Assembly: GCF_001419795.1 (NCBI RefSeq)
Contig: NZ_LIRL01000152.1
Span: 1 to 64,000 of the forward strand
DNA: 64,000 nt
Reading direction: 5' to 3'
From: Streptomyces niveiscabiei
GTDB taxonomy: Bacteria; Actinomycetota; Actinomycetes; Streptomycetales; Streptomycetaceae
Shown here: piece by piece, positions 63,643 through 64,000 of the stretch
Layout of the letters: the number at the start of each line of letters is the position of its first letter
How positions within the stretch are numbered: the stretch's first letter is position 1
The notes under the pieces: model-generated
Databases searched by the model: none
Told to the model about the DNA's origin: nothing
The model's input: the letters and a program-made list of their open reading frames with translations, nothing else
Position numbers and translations under genes: made by a program

Positions 63643-64000
63643 TGAGGAGAATCTCCTTCGGATGCGTGCCGCCGGGCGGGGAGTCGCGGGATTGAACGAC
63701 CAGCCGGTGCTGCGCCGTCGGCCCGAGACACACCTTGTGGAACCCTTCGAGGGCCCGTGCGGCGGCCTCGTGTGGGGAGCGCCGTGCACGAGCCTGGAGC
63801 TGGAGCCAGGGCCTCGGAGAGGGGCTGGAGGTCGGTGAGGGCGTCGGGGTGGGCGGCGAGTTCGAACCTCGCCGGTTCGCCGCGACCGCCCTGGATTGCG
63901 GCAGCCCGCCGCCCCGTGATGTGCCGGGACCGGACGAGTGCGGGGAACGGGGCGACGCCGCCCGCGCCCTGCGCTCGGTGAAGCGGAGGGCTGCGGCATC
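63643..64000. other. Right edge, no confident gene
   Basis: Long open frames exist on both strands as expected of high-GC DNA, but none has recognisable protein sequence. A gene may run off the window here. Confidence 0.35.

Noticed and set aside
62038-63999. A 653-codon open frame on the minus strand
   Set aside because: Arg/Pro-rich throughout and opposite the clean WXG-like N-terminus; a composition artefact of high-GC DNA.
1-64000. CRISPR arrays, tRNA or rRNA genes
   Set aside because: No regularly spaced repeats, cloverleaf-like sequences or rRNA-like stretches were seen on reading.

Overview
The window is high-GC actinobacterial DNA and looks like a Streptomyces chromosome. Wobble positions are GC-rich, GTG and TTG starts are common, genes are coupled through GTGA/ATGA overlaps, and the flanks carry ECF41 sigma factor, DevS-like kinase, CBS-BON, HPF-like and WXG-like genes. 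Everything here was read by eye; no search was run.

Layout. (1) 0.1-7.9 kb is an ordinary regulatory and stress/dormancy flank: ECF41 sigma factor operon, CBS-BON protein, GAF histidine kinase, ribosome-hibernation-like protein, PPOX-fold protein, and relics of universal stress and Hsp20 genes. (2) 8.2-8.8 kb is a junction with an IS630 relic and one arm of a 102-bp inverted repeat. (3) 8.9-27.0 kb is a compact biosynthetic block: GT2 glycosyltransferase, GSA-type PLP enzyme, AMP ligase, PPTase, winged-helix regulator, PIG-L deacetylase, alpha/beta hydrolase, two BtrH-family acyltransferase-like proteins, B12-type radical SAM enzyme, Gfo/Idh oxidoreductase, two stand-alone condensation domains, a carrier protein and an MFS exporter. 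The second repeat arm (27060-27161) lies 25 bp after the exporter, so the two arms bracket the block. (4) 27.4-31.0 kb holds desDCB-like hydroxamate siderophore genes. (5) 31.7-32.4 kb is IS debris. (6) 32.4-39.3 kb is a second tailoring block: DegT aminotransferase, NodU-type carbamoyltransferase, FkbM methyltransferase, carrier protein, Rieske oxygenase and radical SAM/SPASM-like enzyme. (7) 39.3-40.7 kb has an intact IS5-family element nested in an IS701 relic. (8) 41.0-59.0 kb has a penicillin-acylase homologue, desA-like decarboxylase, a second N-hydroxylase and decarboxylase, a siderophore ABC importer behind an iron box, a diaminobutyrate aminotransferase, a copper amine oxidase, a zinc alcohol dehydrogenase and an IucB-like acyltransferase. 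(9) 59-64 kb has IS relics, an orphan PCP, a broken sulfur-binding-domain (ScoMcrA-like) gene and a WXG-like protein with an eroded C-terminus.

How the genes may work together. DesA-, B-, C- and D-like proteins form a full set for desferrioxamine-type trihydroxamates. The diaminobutyrate aminotransferase, second decarboxylase, second N-hydroxylase and IucB-like acyltransferase look like a parallel set for an N-hydroxy-N-acyl-1,3-diaminopropane unit, but there is only one NIS synthetase. Around and between these sits a dissociated carrier-protein system (three carriers, two C domains, one ligase, two BtrH proteins, own PPTase) with sugar- and amine-tailoring enzymes. My main hypothesis is one composite pathway to a modified or conjugated hydroxamate siderophore, possibly sideromycin-like, assembled by IS-mediated recruitment. 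The rival reading is two or three unrelated clusters side by side. The sequence alone does not settle which.
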